From NCBI RefSeq assembly GCF_024746835.1, contig NZ_CP080531.1:682001-746000 (forward strand): a DNA stretch of 64,000 bases. Direction: 5' to 3'. The DNA comes from Mesorhizobium sp. AR02 (lineage in GTDB: Bacteria; Pseudomonadota; Alphaproteobacteria; Rhizobiales; Rhizobiaceae). The notes beneath the pieces were generated by a model. That model saw only the letters and a list, made by a program, of their open reading frames with translations, had not been told where the DNA came from and ran no database searches. This document shows positions 25,214 to 34,073 of this stretch, piece by piece (the first letter of the stretch is position 1; each line of letters opens with the position of its first letter). Made by a program: the position numbers and the translations under genes.

Positions 25214-25955
25214 TCACAAGGCTCCTGGTCTCGCCATCCGCGACCTCGTCATCGCACCCGGCGCCAGTGCAATAACGCAAACCATCGCTCCTGGTGAGAT
25301 CGTTGGCCTTGCTGGCCTCGATGGCCACGGCCAGGAGCTGTTCCTCAAGATGCTCGCCGGCCTGGCGCCGGCACTTGGCGGCTCGATCGAACTAGCCCTG
25401 CCCGGCGCATCCCGCAAGATCACGGGGTTCCGCAAGGCCGTTGCCAGCGGCATCGCCTACCTGCCGCGCGACAGGCGTGCGAACGGCATTTTTCCCACAC
25501 AGTCGGTGCTCGACAATTTCGCCGTTTCGACCTTGTCGCGCGACACCCGTCTCGGCCTGATCAGTCCAACGGCGCGCAAGGCGCGCTACGACATCTACCG
25601 CGAAAAACTGTCGATCGCGGCACCCCGGCCCGATGCGCCGATCACCACCCTGTCAGGCGGCAACCAGCAGAAGGTGCTTTTGGCGCGGGCACTGGCGCTG
25701 GAGCCCGCTATCCTGCTTCTCAACGACCCGACGCGCGGCGTCGACGTGGCGACGCGGCATGTGCTCTACGACGTCTTTCGCGGACTGGCGGCCGACGGCA
25801 TGGGACTGGTCATCCTGTCCAGCGAGATCGAGGAGATTCTTCTCCTCTGCCATCGGGTGCTGGTGTTCCGGGAAAACGAGGTTGCGGCGGAAATCTCTGG
25901 TGAGGCGATGACCACCGATAGCGTGATATCAGCCATGTTCGGGCGTGCGGCATGA
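25206..25955 (+). CDS. Sugar ABC transporter ATPase, C-terminal half of an RbsA-type protein
   Basis: A 249-residue domain equivalent to the second half of RbsA. Its P-loop is degenerate ([17 protein letters not shown], no GKT/S), its signature is canonical ([15 protein letters not shown]), and the Walker B is [11 protein letters not shown], with Asn-Asp in place of Asp-Glu. It should pair with the upstream domain, so that one composite site (Walker A from the first, signature from this one) is active. The genes overlap by eight bases in different frames, consistent with translational coupling. A recent frameshift is the main alternative. Confidence 0.88.
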   Translation: MADHKAPGLAIRDLVIAPGASAITQTIAPGEIVGLAGLDGHGQELFLKMLAGLAPALGGSIELALPGASRKITGFRKAVASGIAYLPRDRRANGIFPTQSVLDNFAVSTLSRDTRLGLISPTARKARYDIYREKLSIAAPRPDAPITTLSGGNQQKVLLARALALEPAILLLNDPTRGVDVATRHVLYDVFRGLAADGMGLVILSSEIEEILLLCHRVLVFRENEVAAEISGEAMTTDSVISAMFGRAA

Positions 25956-26902
25956 GCCCTTGCACGCGCCTCCTGTCACTCGGGCGAAGCGTCGGTTTCG
26001 CCGTGGTGCTGCTGGCTGTCCTGCTGGCGGTCAATCTCATCCTCAGCCCGGCGCGGTTCCAGCCGGGGTCGTGGGGGGCGCTGGTCGGACTGGCCGCGCC
26101 GCTGATCGGCGCGGCCATCGCCTCGACACCGGTGATCCTTGCGGGGCGTGGCGGCATCGACATCTCGGTCGGGCCGCTGATGGGTTTCGTCAACGCCGTG
26201 GTGATCCAGATGCTGTTCCTCAAGGCCGGCATCTCGTCGCCACTGCTGCTCGTGCCAGCGGCCCTGCTCATCGGCGCACTGATCGGCGCGGCGAACGGTT
26301 TTCTGGCGACGATCGTGCGCATCCAGCCGATCGTCGCCACGCTCGGCACCTATCTGATCCTCACCGGCGTGACGCTGACGATCCTGCCGGCGCCGATCGG
26401 CCCGGCGCCGGCCTGGCTCAAGGCCTTGGCTGGTCCTTGGTCGATGCTGCCGCTGCTGTTGATGTTCCTTGCCTGGTGGCTGGTGCGGCGCCTTTCCTAT
26501 TATGACCAGCTGATGGCAGTCGGCAGCGACGACCGTGCCGCCTACACCGCCGGTGTCGATGTCACGCGCGTGCGCTTCATCGCCTATGTCATGACCGGCA
26601 TCCTCGGCGGATGCGCAGGGCTGATGCTGACGGCGCTGATCGGCTCGGCCGATCCCAATATCGGGCCGACCTACACGCTGATTGCGATTGCCGCCGTGGC
26701 GCTTGGCGGCGTCAGCCTTGCCGGCGGGCGTGGCGGCATCGCGGGTGCCGCGATCGGCGCCATCGACATCTTCCTGCTGCAGAGCGTGCTGACGACGTTC
26801 AACGTCTCCACCTTCGTGCTGCAGATCGCCTATGGCGCCATACTGGTGCTGGCGGTGATGCTGACCGCGCTGCAGGAACGTCTTGCCACGAGGGGGCGCT
26901 GA
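25952..26902 (+). CDS. Ribose-type ABC transporter permease 1
   Basis: A 316-residue BPD_transp_2 (RbsC-like) permease with eight to ten hydrophobic segments. Hallmarks are [19 protein letters not shown] in the first third and the late [18 protein letters not shown] block. It overlaps the second ATPase gene by ATGA and is followed by a second, different permease, so the channel is a heterodimer where RbsC would be a homodimer. Confidence 0.9.
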   Translation: MSPCTRLLSLGRSVGFAVVLLAVLLAVNLILSPARFQPGSWGALVGLAAPLIGAAIASTPVILAGRGGIDISVGPLMGFVNAVVIQMLFLKAGISSPLLLVPAALLIGALIGAANGFLATIVRIQPIVATLGTYLILTGVTLTILPAPIGPAPAWLKALAGPWSMLPLLLMFLAWWLVRRLSYYDQLMAVGSDDRAAYTAGVDVTRVRFIAYVMTGILGGCAGLMLTALIGSADPNIGPTYTLIAIAAVALGGVSLAGGRGGIAGAAIGAIDIFLLQSVLTTFNVSTFVLQIAYGAILVLAVMLTALQERLATRGR

Positions 26903-26903
26903 C

Positions 26904-27875
26904 ATGGCCACTGGGCGAAACCTGTTTGCGACAACCAATGCCCGCGTCGTCGGCGCTTTCTGCGTCGCCGCCCTTCTGCACCTTGCCGGCACAGTTCTCA
27001 TTCCCGGCTACTCGGCGCCGTTTGCAATACGCGCCATGCTGGTGCTTGCCTCGCTGCTTGCCGTCGCCTCAATCGGACAGACGCTGGTCGTCATCATGGG
27101 CGGCATCGACCTGTCGATCCCTTTCGTCATCGGCTTTGCCAATGTCGTGGCCGCGCAGCTCTACGGCGATGGCTGGAATTTTGTCCTGGTCTGCGGCCTC
27201 GTCGCGGTGCTCGCGATCTTTATCGGCGGGTTGAACGGTCTGATTGCGCGCAGCCTCGACATCCAGCCGCTCATCGTCACGCTCGGCATTGGCATGGTCG
27301 TGCAAGGGCTGGTGCTGTTATGGACGGCCGGCTTCCCCTCAGGCTCTGCGCCGCAAGCGGTTTCCAGCTTCGTATCGATCGGCGGCTCGGCCGGGCCGCT
27401 GCCGGTGCCGTGGCTGGTGCCGAGTCTGGTCGTGCTGGCGGCGCTTGTCGTGCTGGTGCTGGAGCGAATGCCCTACGGACGCCGGCTCTATGCTCTGGGC
27501 AGCAATCCGGGCGCAGCACCTCTGGCACTGATCGACCCGGTTCGCATGTGGGTCATCACTTATGCGGCTAGCGCCTTCTTCGCTGCCGTGGCCGGCGTGT
27601 TGCTGCTTGGCTTCACCGGCTCGGCCTATGGCGATGTCGGCCAGCCCTATCTGTTCCAGACCATCGCAGCCGTGGTCGTCGGCGGTGCGGCACTCGTCGG
27701 AGGCCGTGGCAGCTATCTCGGCACCATCGCCGGCGTGCTGGTGCTGACCGAGATCAACACGCTGCTGATCGGGCTTGGCTTCCAGCCGTCGGCGGTGCAG
27801 GCCGCACTGGGCTTCATCATCGTGCTGCTGGTATCGCTCTACGGCCGCGAGCGGCACGTCTCGACGACGATCTGA
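26904..27875 (+). CDS. Ribose-type ABC transporter permease 2
   Basis: A 323-residue RbsC-like permease. It carries QTLVVIMGGIDLSIPFVIGF, the typical GLIARSLDIQPLIVTLG block, and VVVGGAALVGGRGSYLGTIA near the C-terminus. I use the ATG one base after the first permease's stop; a TTG further upstream overlaps that gene. It completes the split-subunit importer and ends the operon, converging on the lactonase gene six bases away. Confidence 0.9.
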   Translation: MATGRNLFATTNARVVGAFCVAALLHLAGTVLIPGYSAPFAIRAMLVLASLLAVASIGQTLVVIMGGIDLSIPFVIGFANVVAAQLYGDGWNFVLVCGLVAVLAIFIGGLNGLIARSLDIQPLIVTLGIGMVVQGLVLLWTAGFPSGSAPQAVSSFVSIGGSAGPLPVPWLVPSLVVLAALVVLVLERMPYGRRLYALGSNPGAAPLALIDPVRMWVITYAASAFFAAVAGVLLLGFTGSAYGDVGQPYLFQTIAAVVVGGAALVGGRGSYLGTIAGVLVLTEINTLLIGLGFQPSAVQAALGFIIVLLVSLYGRERHVSTTI

Positions 27876-27881
27876 CGGTGG

Positions 27882-28718
27882 CTACTTCAACTGCCAGAGC
27901 TTGCGGGCATTGCCCGACAACAGCCTGTCGCGCTCCGAAGCGCTGCAGCCGGAAAGCAGCGCATGGGTCGCCGCCACCCAGGTCGAGAGGCCGCCGCCGA
28001 GCGTACAGACCGGCCAATCGCTGCCCCAGACGACACGGTCCCAGCCGAACGCAGCGATGGTGTGTTCGACATAGGGCCGCAATGTCTCGACCGTCCAGGC
28101 AGGACCGGCATAGGCAACGACGCCGGAAATCTTGGCTGTGACGTTCGGGCGCCGTGCGATCTCGCTCATATGTTCGCGCCACGGGTGTTCGCTGTTGCCC
28201 TTGATATCGGGCACGCCGCAGTGGTCGAGGACGAACTGGACGTCGGGCGCCAGGTCGGCCAGTGCGATCGCCTTGGGGATCTGGTGCGGCAGCACGACGA
28301 GATCGAAGGTCAGGCTGGTGCCGCCAAGCCGCCTGATGTTGTCGCGGAACACCGCGCCTTCCGACAGATCGTCGGGCACAACGTGGAGCACGCGACGGAA
28401 GCCCTTGACGAAGGGATTGGCCCGCTGGCGTTCGAGATAGGTGGCAAAGTCAGCCTCTTCCGGCCGGCAGGATGCGATCGCCCCGACGAGCATGCTGCCG
28501 GACTGCCGTGACAGCCCTTCGACACGAGTGGTCTCGGCCTCGATATCAGCCGGATCGACATCGACCTCCATATGCAGCACGCGCTCGACGCCGACACGCT
28601 GCGCCTCCGTGGCGTATTCCTCATAGGAGAAATCGCGGTTGAGCGCCGGCACGCCGGCGAGCCAGGGATAGCGCAAGGCTGAGCGGTCGATGAGATGCAG
28701 ATGGGTGTCGATGATCAT
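27882..28718 (-). CDS. Amidohydrolase-superfamily sugar lactonase (fuconolactonase-like)
   Basis: A 278-residue TIM-barrel hydrolase of COG3618 (Amidohydro_2). Metal and substrate motifs are DTHLHLID at the N-terminus, FVLDHCGVPD in the middle and VVWGSDWPVC near the end. The family includes L-fuconolactonase, L-rhamnonolactonase and 2-pyrone-4,6-dicarboxylate lactonase. The start has a strong GGAGGAG site. It is followed on the same strand by nothing and preceded by the IclR gene 65 bases upstream. Enzymes for later steps of an aldonate pathway (dehydratase, mutarotase) lie in the divergent operon. Confidence 0.87.
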   Translation of the reverse strand: MIIDTHLHLIDRSALRYPWLAGVPALNRDFSYEEYATEAQRVGVERVLHMEVDVDPADIEAETTRVEGLSRQSGSMLVGAIASCRPEEADFATYLERQRANPFVKGFRRVLHVVPDDLSEGAVFRDNIRRLGGTSLTFDLVVLPHQIPKAIALADLAPDVQFVLDHCGVPDIKGNSEHPWREHMSEIARRPNVTAKISGVVAYAGPAWTVETLRPYVEHTIAAFGWDRVVWGSDWPVCTLGGGLSTWVAATHALLSGCSASERDRLLSGNARKLWQLK

Positions 28719-28783
28719 GGCGAGCTCCTCCGTCCAGTGTTTTCAAATCATCTCACGGAGGAATTCTTCATTCAAATAAGAAT

Positions 28784-29569
28784 TTACGCCGATGAACCGA
28801 CAGTCGAGCCTGCCAGGTGCGACAGCTTCTCGCACGTTGCCAGCAAGAGCTCGATGGTCCGGGTTATATCGGGTGCGGCAGGCGTGTTGATGACGGTGAT
28901 GTAGGGGATCGACAGCGCGGCGATCGCCCTGCCGTCGGAACTGCGCACCGGTGCCGAGAGATTGAAGACGCCTGCTGTCTGCATCGAGGCCATCATCTCG
29001 TAGCCGCGGTCGCGAATCTGGTCGAGCCGGGTGAAGAACTCCGCCGATTGCGGCGTCTTGTCCGTGCTGCGGACGTATTCGGAAATCATCATCTGCCGCT
29101 CTTCCTGCGAGCGGAAGGCGAGCAGCACATGGCCCGAACCGGTGTCGAACAGGCTGATATGGGAGCCGACCCGGATCGAGATTCCCCAGTAATTCGGCGC
29201 CTCCTGCTGGGCGATGACGACAGCAGAACCGCGATCAAAAACAACGAGTTGGTTGGCCTGCTGCGAGGTCTCGGCCAGCTCGCGCATCAAAGGGGTGGCA
29301 TAGGAGACCAGCCGCCGCACCGGGGCATGCAATTGCGCCAGGCCGAACAGTTTCAGCGTTAGCGAATAACGATCCCCATCAAGCCGTGTGACATAGCCGC
29401 GCCGCACCAGCCGATCGAGCATGCGGTAGAATTCGTTGGGGCTGCGGTCGAGTTTCTTGGCGATTTCGGCCTGGGTCAGGCCGCCGTCGACGCCGGCCAG
29501 CAGTTCAAGGATGTCGAGCCCCTTGTCGAGCGCCGGCGCGCGGTAGCGCTCGTCTTCGCTGTCATCCAT
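28784..29569 (-). CDS. IclR family transcriptional regulator
   Basis: A 261-residue IclR protein. Its N-terminal winged helix (ALDKGLDILELLAGVDGGLT, then EIAKKLDRSPNEFYRMLDRL) is followed by a GAF-like effector domain (about 85-255). I start it at the ATG 5' of DDSEDE, with GGAGAG at a good distance; a longer frame upstream would cross the shared promoter. It is divergent from the sugar transporter operon, and the region between holds three copies of a GTATATGAA-type half-site. It probably controls that operon, itself and the lactonase in response to a sugar acid. Confidence 0.9.
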   Translation of the reverse strand: MDDSEDERYRAPALDKGLDILELLAGVDGGLTQAEIAKKLDRSPNEFYRMLDRLVRRGYVTRLDGDRYSLTLKLFGLAQLHAPVRRLVSYATPLMRELAETSQQANQLVVFDRGSAVVIAQQEAPNYWGISIRVGSHISLFDTGSGHVLLAFRSQEERQMMISEYVRSTDKTPQSAEFFTRLDQIRDRGYEMMASMQTAGVFNLSAPVRSSDGRAIAALSIPYITVINTPAAPDITRTIELLLATCEKLSHLAGSTVGSSA

Positions 29570-29597
29570 GGGCCCATCTCTCCAGTGAATTCGATTC

Positions 29598-29676
29598 TTC
29601 ATATACGCAGGAATGCGGCCATCGGAAACAAATTTCGCCTTGACGTACGTATGAATGTTTTGTTTGTATATGAATG
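29598..29676. promoter_or_regulatory. Candidate IclR operator and sugar-operon promoter
   Basis: TTCATATAC (29598-29606) is the exact reverse complement of GTATATGAA (29666-29674), and a third related GTATGAATG lies at 29649-29657. A possible -35 TTGACG is at 29640-29645, with AT-rich -10 candidates overlapping the last half-site. The arrangement suggests repression by IclR looping or side-by-side binding. Confidence 0.45.
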
Positions 29677-29739
29677 TAGCATTTCTTGTCACGCGGACAA
29701 GTTGCGGTCGCCGCTAAGGCGCACCCAGGGAGGATACCA

Positions 29740-31059
29740 ATGAACAGACTGCTTTCCGGCGTCTCCGCCGGCGCATTGGTGCTTGCATTTGGTGCAGGCA
29801 CGGCCCTTGCCGGCGACCTGCCCGGCAAGTTCGAAGGCGTTACCGTCGACGTGAAACTGATCGGCGGCCAGCAATATGAAAAGCTCTATGAGCGCATTCC
29901 CGAATGGGAGAAGGCGACCGGCGCCAAGGTCAACATCCTGACCAAGAAGAACGGCTTCGACATCGACAAGGAGCTCAAGTCCGACATCGCCTCGGGCAGC
30001 ACCAATTGGTGCGTCGGCTGGAACCATTCGTCCTTCGCGCCGCAGTACACGGGCCTCTACACCGACCTCAGCAAATTGCTGCCCAAGGCAGAGATCGACG
30101 CCTTCGTACCGTCGACCATCAAGGCAGCGACCATCGACGGCAAGCTGGAGATGCTGCCGCGCGCGCAGTTCGACGTCTCGGCGCTCTACTACCAGAAGAG
30201 CCTGTACGAAAACGCCGACAACAAGACCAAGTTCAAGGCGAAATATGGCTATGATCTGGTGCCCCCGGACACCTGGAAGGAAGTCACCGACCAGGCCGAG
30301 TTCTTCGCCAACCCGCCCAATTTCTACGGCACGCAGTTCGCCGGCAAGGAAGAGGCGATTAATGGCCGCTTCTACGAGATGGTCGTCGCCGAGGGTGGCG
30401 AATATCTCGACAAGGACGGCAAGCCGGTGTTCAACTCCGAGGCCGGCATCCGGGCGCTCGACTGGTTCGTCAACCTCTACAAGGCCAAGGCCGTGCCGGC
30501 CGGAACCACCAACTATCTCTGGGACGATCTCGGCCAGGGCTTTGCTTCGGGCACCGTCGCCATCAACCTCGACTGGCCTGGCTGGGCCGGCTTCTTCAAT
30601 GATACGAAGTCGTCGAAGGTCGCCGGCAATGTCGGCGTGAAAGTCGCGCCGAAGGGTTCTTCCGGCAAGCGCACCGGCTGGTCGGGTTTCCATGGTTTCT
30701 CGGTGACCGAGAACTGCCCGCACAAGGAGGCCGCGGCTTCGCTCGTCTGGTGGCTGACCAACGAGGACAGCCAGAAGCTCGAGGCCGCCGCAGGCCCGCT
30801 GCCGACCCGCACAGCGGTCTGGGATTGGGACCTGAAGCAGGCCGAAAACGATCCCTACAAGAAGGAAGTTCTGTCCGCCTTCCAGGAAGAAGCCAAGCAC
30901 GCCTTTGCCGTGCCGCAGACGCCTGAATGGATCGAAATCTCGAACGCCGTCTATCCAGAACTGCAGGCGGCGATCCTTGGCGACAAGACCTCGAAGCAGG
31001 CACTGGACGAAGCCGCCGCCAAGGCGACGCAGATCCTCCAGGACGCCGGCAAGCTCTAG
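29740..31059 (+). CDS. Periplasmic sugar-binding protein of a CUT1-type transporter
   Basis: A 439-residue SBP_bac_1 protein. The signal peptide is MNRLLSGVSAGALVLAFGAG followed by TALA-GD. The mature part includes LDWPGWAGFFND and KRTGWSGFHGFSV, blocks of the carbohydrate-binding family. Ribosome site GGGAGGA. It is the first gene of the operon and is followed by an 11 bp hairpin, then two permeases and an ATPase. Together with the downstream acid-sugar enzymes it probably imports a sugar or sugar acid. Confidence 0.9.
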   Translation: MNRLLSGVSAGALVLAFGAGTALAGDLPGKFEGVTVDVKLIGGQQYEKLYERIPEWEKATGAKVNILTKKNGFDIDKELKSDIASGSTNWCVGWNHSSFAPQYTGLYTDLSKLLPKAEIDAFVPSTIKAATIDGKLEMLPRAQFDVSALYYQKSLYENADNKTKFKAKYGYDLVPPDTWKEVTDQAEFFANPPNFYGTQFAGKEEAINGRFYEMVVAEGGEYLDKDGKPVFNSEAGIRALDWFVNLYKAKAVPAGTTNYLWDDLGQGFASGTVAINLDWPGWAGFFNDTKSSKVAGNVGVKVAPKGSSGKRTGWSGFHGFSVTENCPHKEAAASLVWWLTNEDSQKLEAAAGPLPTRTAVWDWDLKQAENDPYKKEVLSAFQEEAKHAFAVPQTPEWIEISNAVYPELQAAILGDKTSKQALDEAAAKATQILQDAGKL

Positions 31060-31076
31060 AACCGTCTCCCAAGGCT

Positions 31077-31102
31077 GCCTCCCCCATTATGATGGGGGAG
31101 GC
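31077..31102 (+). terminator. Hairpin after the binding-protein gene
   Basis: GCCTCCCCCAT and ATGGGGGAGGC form a perfect 11 bp stem with a TATG loop, 17 bases after the binding-protein stop. It lies within the operon, and no U-tract follows. It probably sets the ratio of binding protein to membrane subunits. Confidence 0.65.
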
Positions 31103-31197
31103 GATCGCGGTTTGCCGGTGCGGACCCGAGCCTTCCCCCGGCTAGGGCTCGACGAACGGGCGGCCGACAATTGAATGCAAAACCCCAAAGGACTCTG

Positions 31198-32094
31198 ATG
31201 AAGGGCTTCAAGCCATCGGCGCCGTTCCTGCTGCTGCTTCCGGCCTTCATCGTGCTGGCGGCGGTCGTCGTCGTGCCGCTGCTCTTGTCGCTCTATTCGA
31301 GCTTCACGCCGTTCCGGCTGACCAAGCCCGAGACGTTCTTCGTCTTCGTCGGCTTCCGGAACTATCTCTCCATCCTGGCCAACACCGATTTCTGGTGGGC
31401 GTTCGGCCGCACGGTGCTGCTGCTGACCATCGCGCTCAATCTCGAAATGCTGCTTGGCCTTGGCCTTGCCATGCTGGTCGAGAAGGCGACGCGTGGGCAG
31501 CGCATCCTGCGCACGCTGATGATGTTTCCGATGATGTTCTCGCCGATCCTCGTCGGCTTCCAGTTCAAGTTCATGTTCAACGACAATATCGGCCTGGTGA
31601 ACAACGCCCTGCAGTCGCTCGGCATCACGCAGGACGCCATTCCGTGGCTGATCGAGGGCCATCTTGCCTTCATCGCCATTTCGATCGCCGAAATCTGGTC
31701 GTCGACGGCGATCTTCGCCATCCTGATCCTCGCCGGCCTGCTCGCCATGCCCAAGGAGCCGATCGAGGCGGCGCGCGTCGATGGTTGCACGCCGTGGCAG
31801 ACATTCCGCTATGTGACGTGGCCGTTCGTCATGCCCTTCGCCTACATCGCCATGACCATCCGCTCGCTCGACATCGCGCGCGCCTATGACATCGTCAAGA
31901 TCATGACCGATGGCGGACCTGCCGGCCGCACGGAGCTGTTGTGGACGCTGGTGGCGCGCACCGCCTACAGCGACGGGCGCATGGGCATGGCCAACGCCAT
32001 GGCCTACTTCTCGATCCTGCTGTCGATCGCCTTCACCGTCTATTTCTTCAACAAGCTCGCCGCGGCGCGCACGCAGATCGGTGCGGAGTGGTGA
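31198..32094 (+). CDS. CUT1-type sugar ABC transporter permease (UgpA/MalF-like)
   Basis: A 298-residue permease with six membrane segments. The conserved EAA loop is EAARVDGCTPWQTFRYVTWP, the coupling site for the ATPase. I use the ATG preceded by AAAGGA; a TTG 27 bases upstream is less likely. It pairs with the next gene to form the channel. Confidence 0.9.
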   Translation: MKGFKPSAPFLLLLPAFIVLAAVVVVPLLLSLYSSFTPFRLTKPETFFVFVGFRNYLSILANTDFWWAFGRTVLLLTIALNLEMLLGLGLAMLVEKATRGQRILRTLMMFPMMFSPILVGFQFKFMFNDNIGLVNNALQSLGITQDAIPWLIEGHLAFIAISIAEIWSSTAIFAILILAGLLAMPKEPIEAARVDGCTPWQTFRYVTWPFVMPFAYIAMTIRSLDIARAYDIVKIMTDGGPAGRTELLWTLVARTAYSDGRMGMANAMAYFSILLSIAFTVYFFNKLAAARTQIGAEW

Positions 32095-32096
32095 GG

Positions 32097-32963
32097 ATGG
32101 ACGAGAATTCTTCCGCCCGCCTGAAGCGCCGGCTGCTTGGCATCGTCTATCGCATCGGCCTGTTCCTGGCGATGCTGACCATCTGCCTGCCCGGCCTGTG
32201 GATCGTCATCTCATCGCTGCGGCCGACCGTCGAGATCATGGCCAAGCCGCCGGTGTGGATTCCGCAAGAGGTCTCGTTCGACGCCTATGTTTCGATGTTC
32301 AGCGGCATCGGCAAGGGCGGCATCCCGGTCATCGAATATTTCCGCAACTCGCTGATCATCTCGGTGACCTCCACGGTCATTGCGGTCGCCATCGGCATGG
32401 CCGGCGGCTATGCCTTCGCGCGCTACCGCTTCCGCGGCAAATCGAGCGTCTTTCTCGGCCTGATGCTGACGCGCACCGTGCCGGGCATCGCGCTCTCGCT
32501 GCCGCTGTTCTTCCTCTATGTGCGGCTCGGCATCATCGACACGCATTTCGGGCTGATCCTTGCCTATGTCGCACTCAACGTGCCGTTCACGATCTGGCTG
32601 ATCGACGGCTTCTTCCGACAGGTGCCCAAGGACTTGGCGGAGGCCGCACAGATCGATGGCTGCACGCGCTGGCAGGCGTTCTGGCAGGTCGAGTTCCCGC
32701 TCGCCGGGCCGGGCATCGCGGCGGCCGCGATCTTTGCCTTCCTGACCTGCTGGAACGAGTTCGCGCTGGCTTCGCAACTGACCCGCTCGGTCAGCGCCAA
32801 GACACTGCCGGTCGGCCTGCTCGACTACACCGCCGAGTTCACCATCGACTGGCGCGGCATGTGCGCGCTTGCCGTGGTGATGATCATTCCGGCGCTCACC
32901 CTCACTTACATCGTCCAGAAACACCTTGTCGGCGGCCTGACCTCCGGCGCGGTGAAAGGCTGA
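32097..32963 (+). CDS. CUT1-type sugar ABC transporter permease (UgpE/MalG-like)
   Basis: A 288-residue permease with six membrane segments and the EAA loop EAAQIDGCTRWQAFWQVEFP. The start lies two bases after the first permease's stop, with GGAGTGGTGAGG upstream. It ends a few bases before the ATPase gene, so the three are one translational unit. Confidence 0.9.
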   Translation: MDENSSARLKRRLLGIVYRIGLFLAMLTICLPGLWIVISSLRPTVEIMAKPPVWIPQEVSFDAYVSMFSGIGKGGIPVIEYFRNSLIISVTSTVIAVAIGMAGGYAFARYRFRGKSSVFLGLMLTRTVPGIALSLPLFFLYVRLGIIDTHFGLILAYVALNVPFTIWLIDGFFRQVPKDLAEAAQIDGCTRWQAFWQVEFPLAGPGIAAAAIFAFLTCWNEFALASQLTRSVSAKTLPVGLLDYTAEFTIDWRGMCALAVVMIIPALTLTYIVQKHLVGGLTSGAVKG

Positions 32964-32967
32964 TCCC

Positions 32968-34068
32968 ATGGCAACGGTTTCCCTCAAAAAACTGACCAAG
33001 CGCTACGGCAATATCGGGATCGTGCATGGCATCGATCTCGATATTACCGACCGCGAATTCATCGCACTGGTCGGGCCGTCGGGTTGCGGCAAGTCGACGA
33101 CATTGCGCATGATCGCCGGGCTGGAGGAAATCAGCGCCGGCTCGATCGAGATCGGCGGGCGCGTGGTCAACGATTTGCCGCCGCGCTCGCGCAACATCTC
33201 GATGGTGTTCCAGTCCTACGCGCTCTATCCGCACATGACGGTGCGCGAGAATCTCGGCTTCTCGCTGAAGATCGCCGGAGCCGCCAAGGAAGACATGGAT
33301 CGCCGCGTCGCCGAAGCCTCGGCCATCCTTGGCCTCGATACGCTGCTCGACCGCCGCCCGTCGCAACTGTCCGGCGGCCAGCGCCAGCGCGTCGCCATGG
33401 GCCGCGCCATCGTGCGCGATCCCGACGTGTTCCTGTTCGATGAGCCGCTTTCCAATCTCGACGCCAAGCTGCGCACGCAGATGCGCACCGAAATCAAGAA
33501 GCTGCATGCCAAGGTGCAGTCGACGGTGATCTACGTCACCCATGATCAGGTCGAGGCGATGACGCTGGCCGACCGCATCGTCATCATGCGCGACGGCCAT
33601 ATCGAACAGGTCGGCACGCCCGACGAGGTCTTCCGGCAGCCGGCGACGCGTTTCGTCGCCGGCTTCATCGGCTCGCCGCCGATGAATTTGCACGAGGCGA
33701 CGATCGATGACGGCCAGATGGTTTTCGCCAGCGGCGAGAAGCTGCCGCTGCCCGTCCAGTTCAAGGCCAATGTCGCCACCGGCGACAAGGTGGTGTTCGG
33801 GCTGCGGCCCGACGACATCTATCCGACCGGCCATGGCATCAGCTCCGGTGGTGCGGCCGATGTCCACCAGATCGAACTGCCGATCACCGTCACCGAACCG
33901 CTCGGCAACGAGACGCTGGTGTTCGTCGAATTCAACGGCACGGACTGGGTCTCGCGCATGCTGAACCCGCGCCCGTTGCGGTCCGGCGAGCGGGTGGCGA
34001 TGAGCCTCGACCTGTCGCAGGCGCATCTGTTTGCCGCTGAGACCGGAAAGACACTGCGGAGGAGCTGA
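32968..34068 (+). CDS. Sugar ABC transporter ATPase (UgpC/MsmK/MalK type)
   Basis: A 366-residue ATPase: Walker A GPSGCGKST, signature LSGGQRQRVAMGRAI, Walker B VFLFDEPLSNLD and switch His in VTHDQVEAMTLADR. A C-terminal TOBE/MalK regulatory domain follows from about residue 235. It powers the upstream permeases. The full MalK-type tail means the transporter could be controlled by inducer exclusion, but that is not visible here. Confidence 0.92.
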   Translation: MATVSLKKLTKRYGNIGIVHGIDLDITDREFIALVGPSGCGKSTTLRMIAGLEEISAGSIEIGGRVVNDLPPRSRNISMVFQSYALYPHMTVRENLGFSLKIAGAAKEDMDRRVAEASAILGLDTLLDRRPSQLSGGQRQRVAMGRAIVRDPDVFLFDEPLSNLDAKLRTQMRTEIKKLHAKVQSTVIYVTHDQVEAMTLADRIVIMRDGHIEQVGTPDEVFRQPATRFVAGFIGSPPMNLHEATIDDGQMVFASGEKLPLPVQFKANVATGDKVVFGLRPDDIYPTGHGISSGGAADVHQIELPITVTEPLGNETLVFVEFNGTDWVSRMLNPRPLRSGERVAMSLDLSQAHLFAAETGKTLRRS

Positions 34069-34073
34069 CGGAC

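Noticed and set aside
24476..25955. The two ATPase genes as one frameshifted rbsA
   Set aside because: The overlap holds a good ATG for the second gene and each domain is complete, so a natural split is preferred, although resequencing would settle it.
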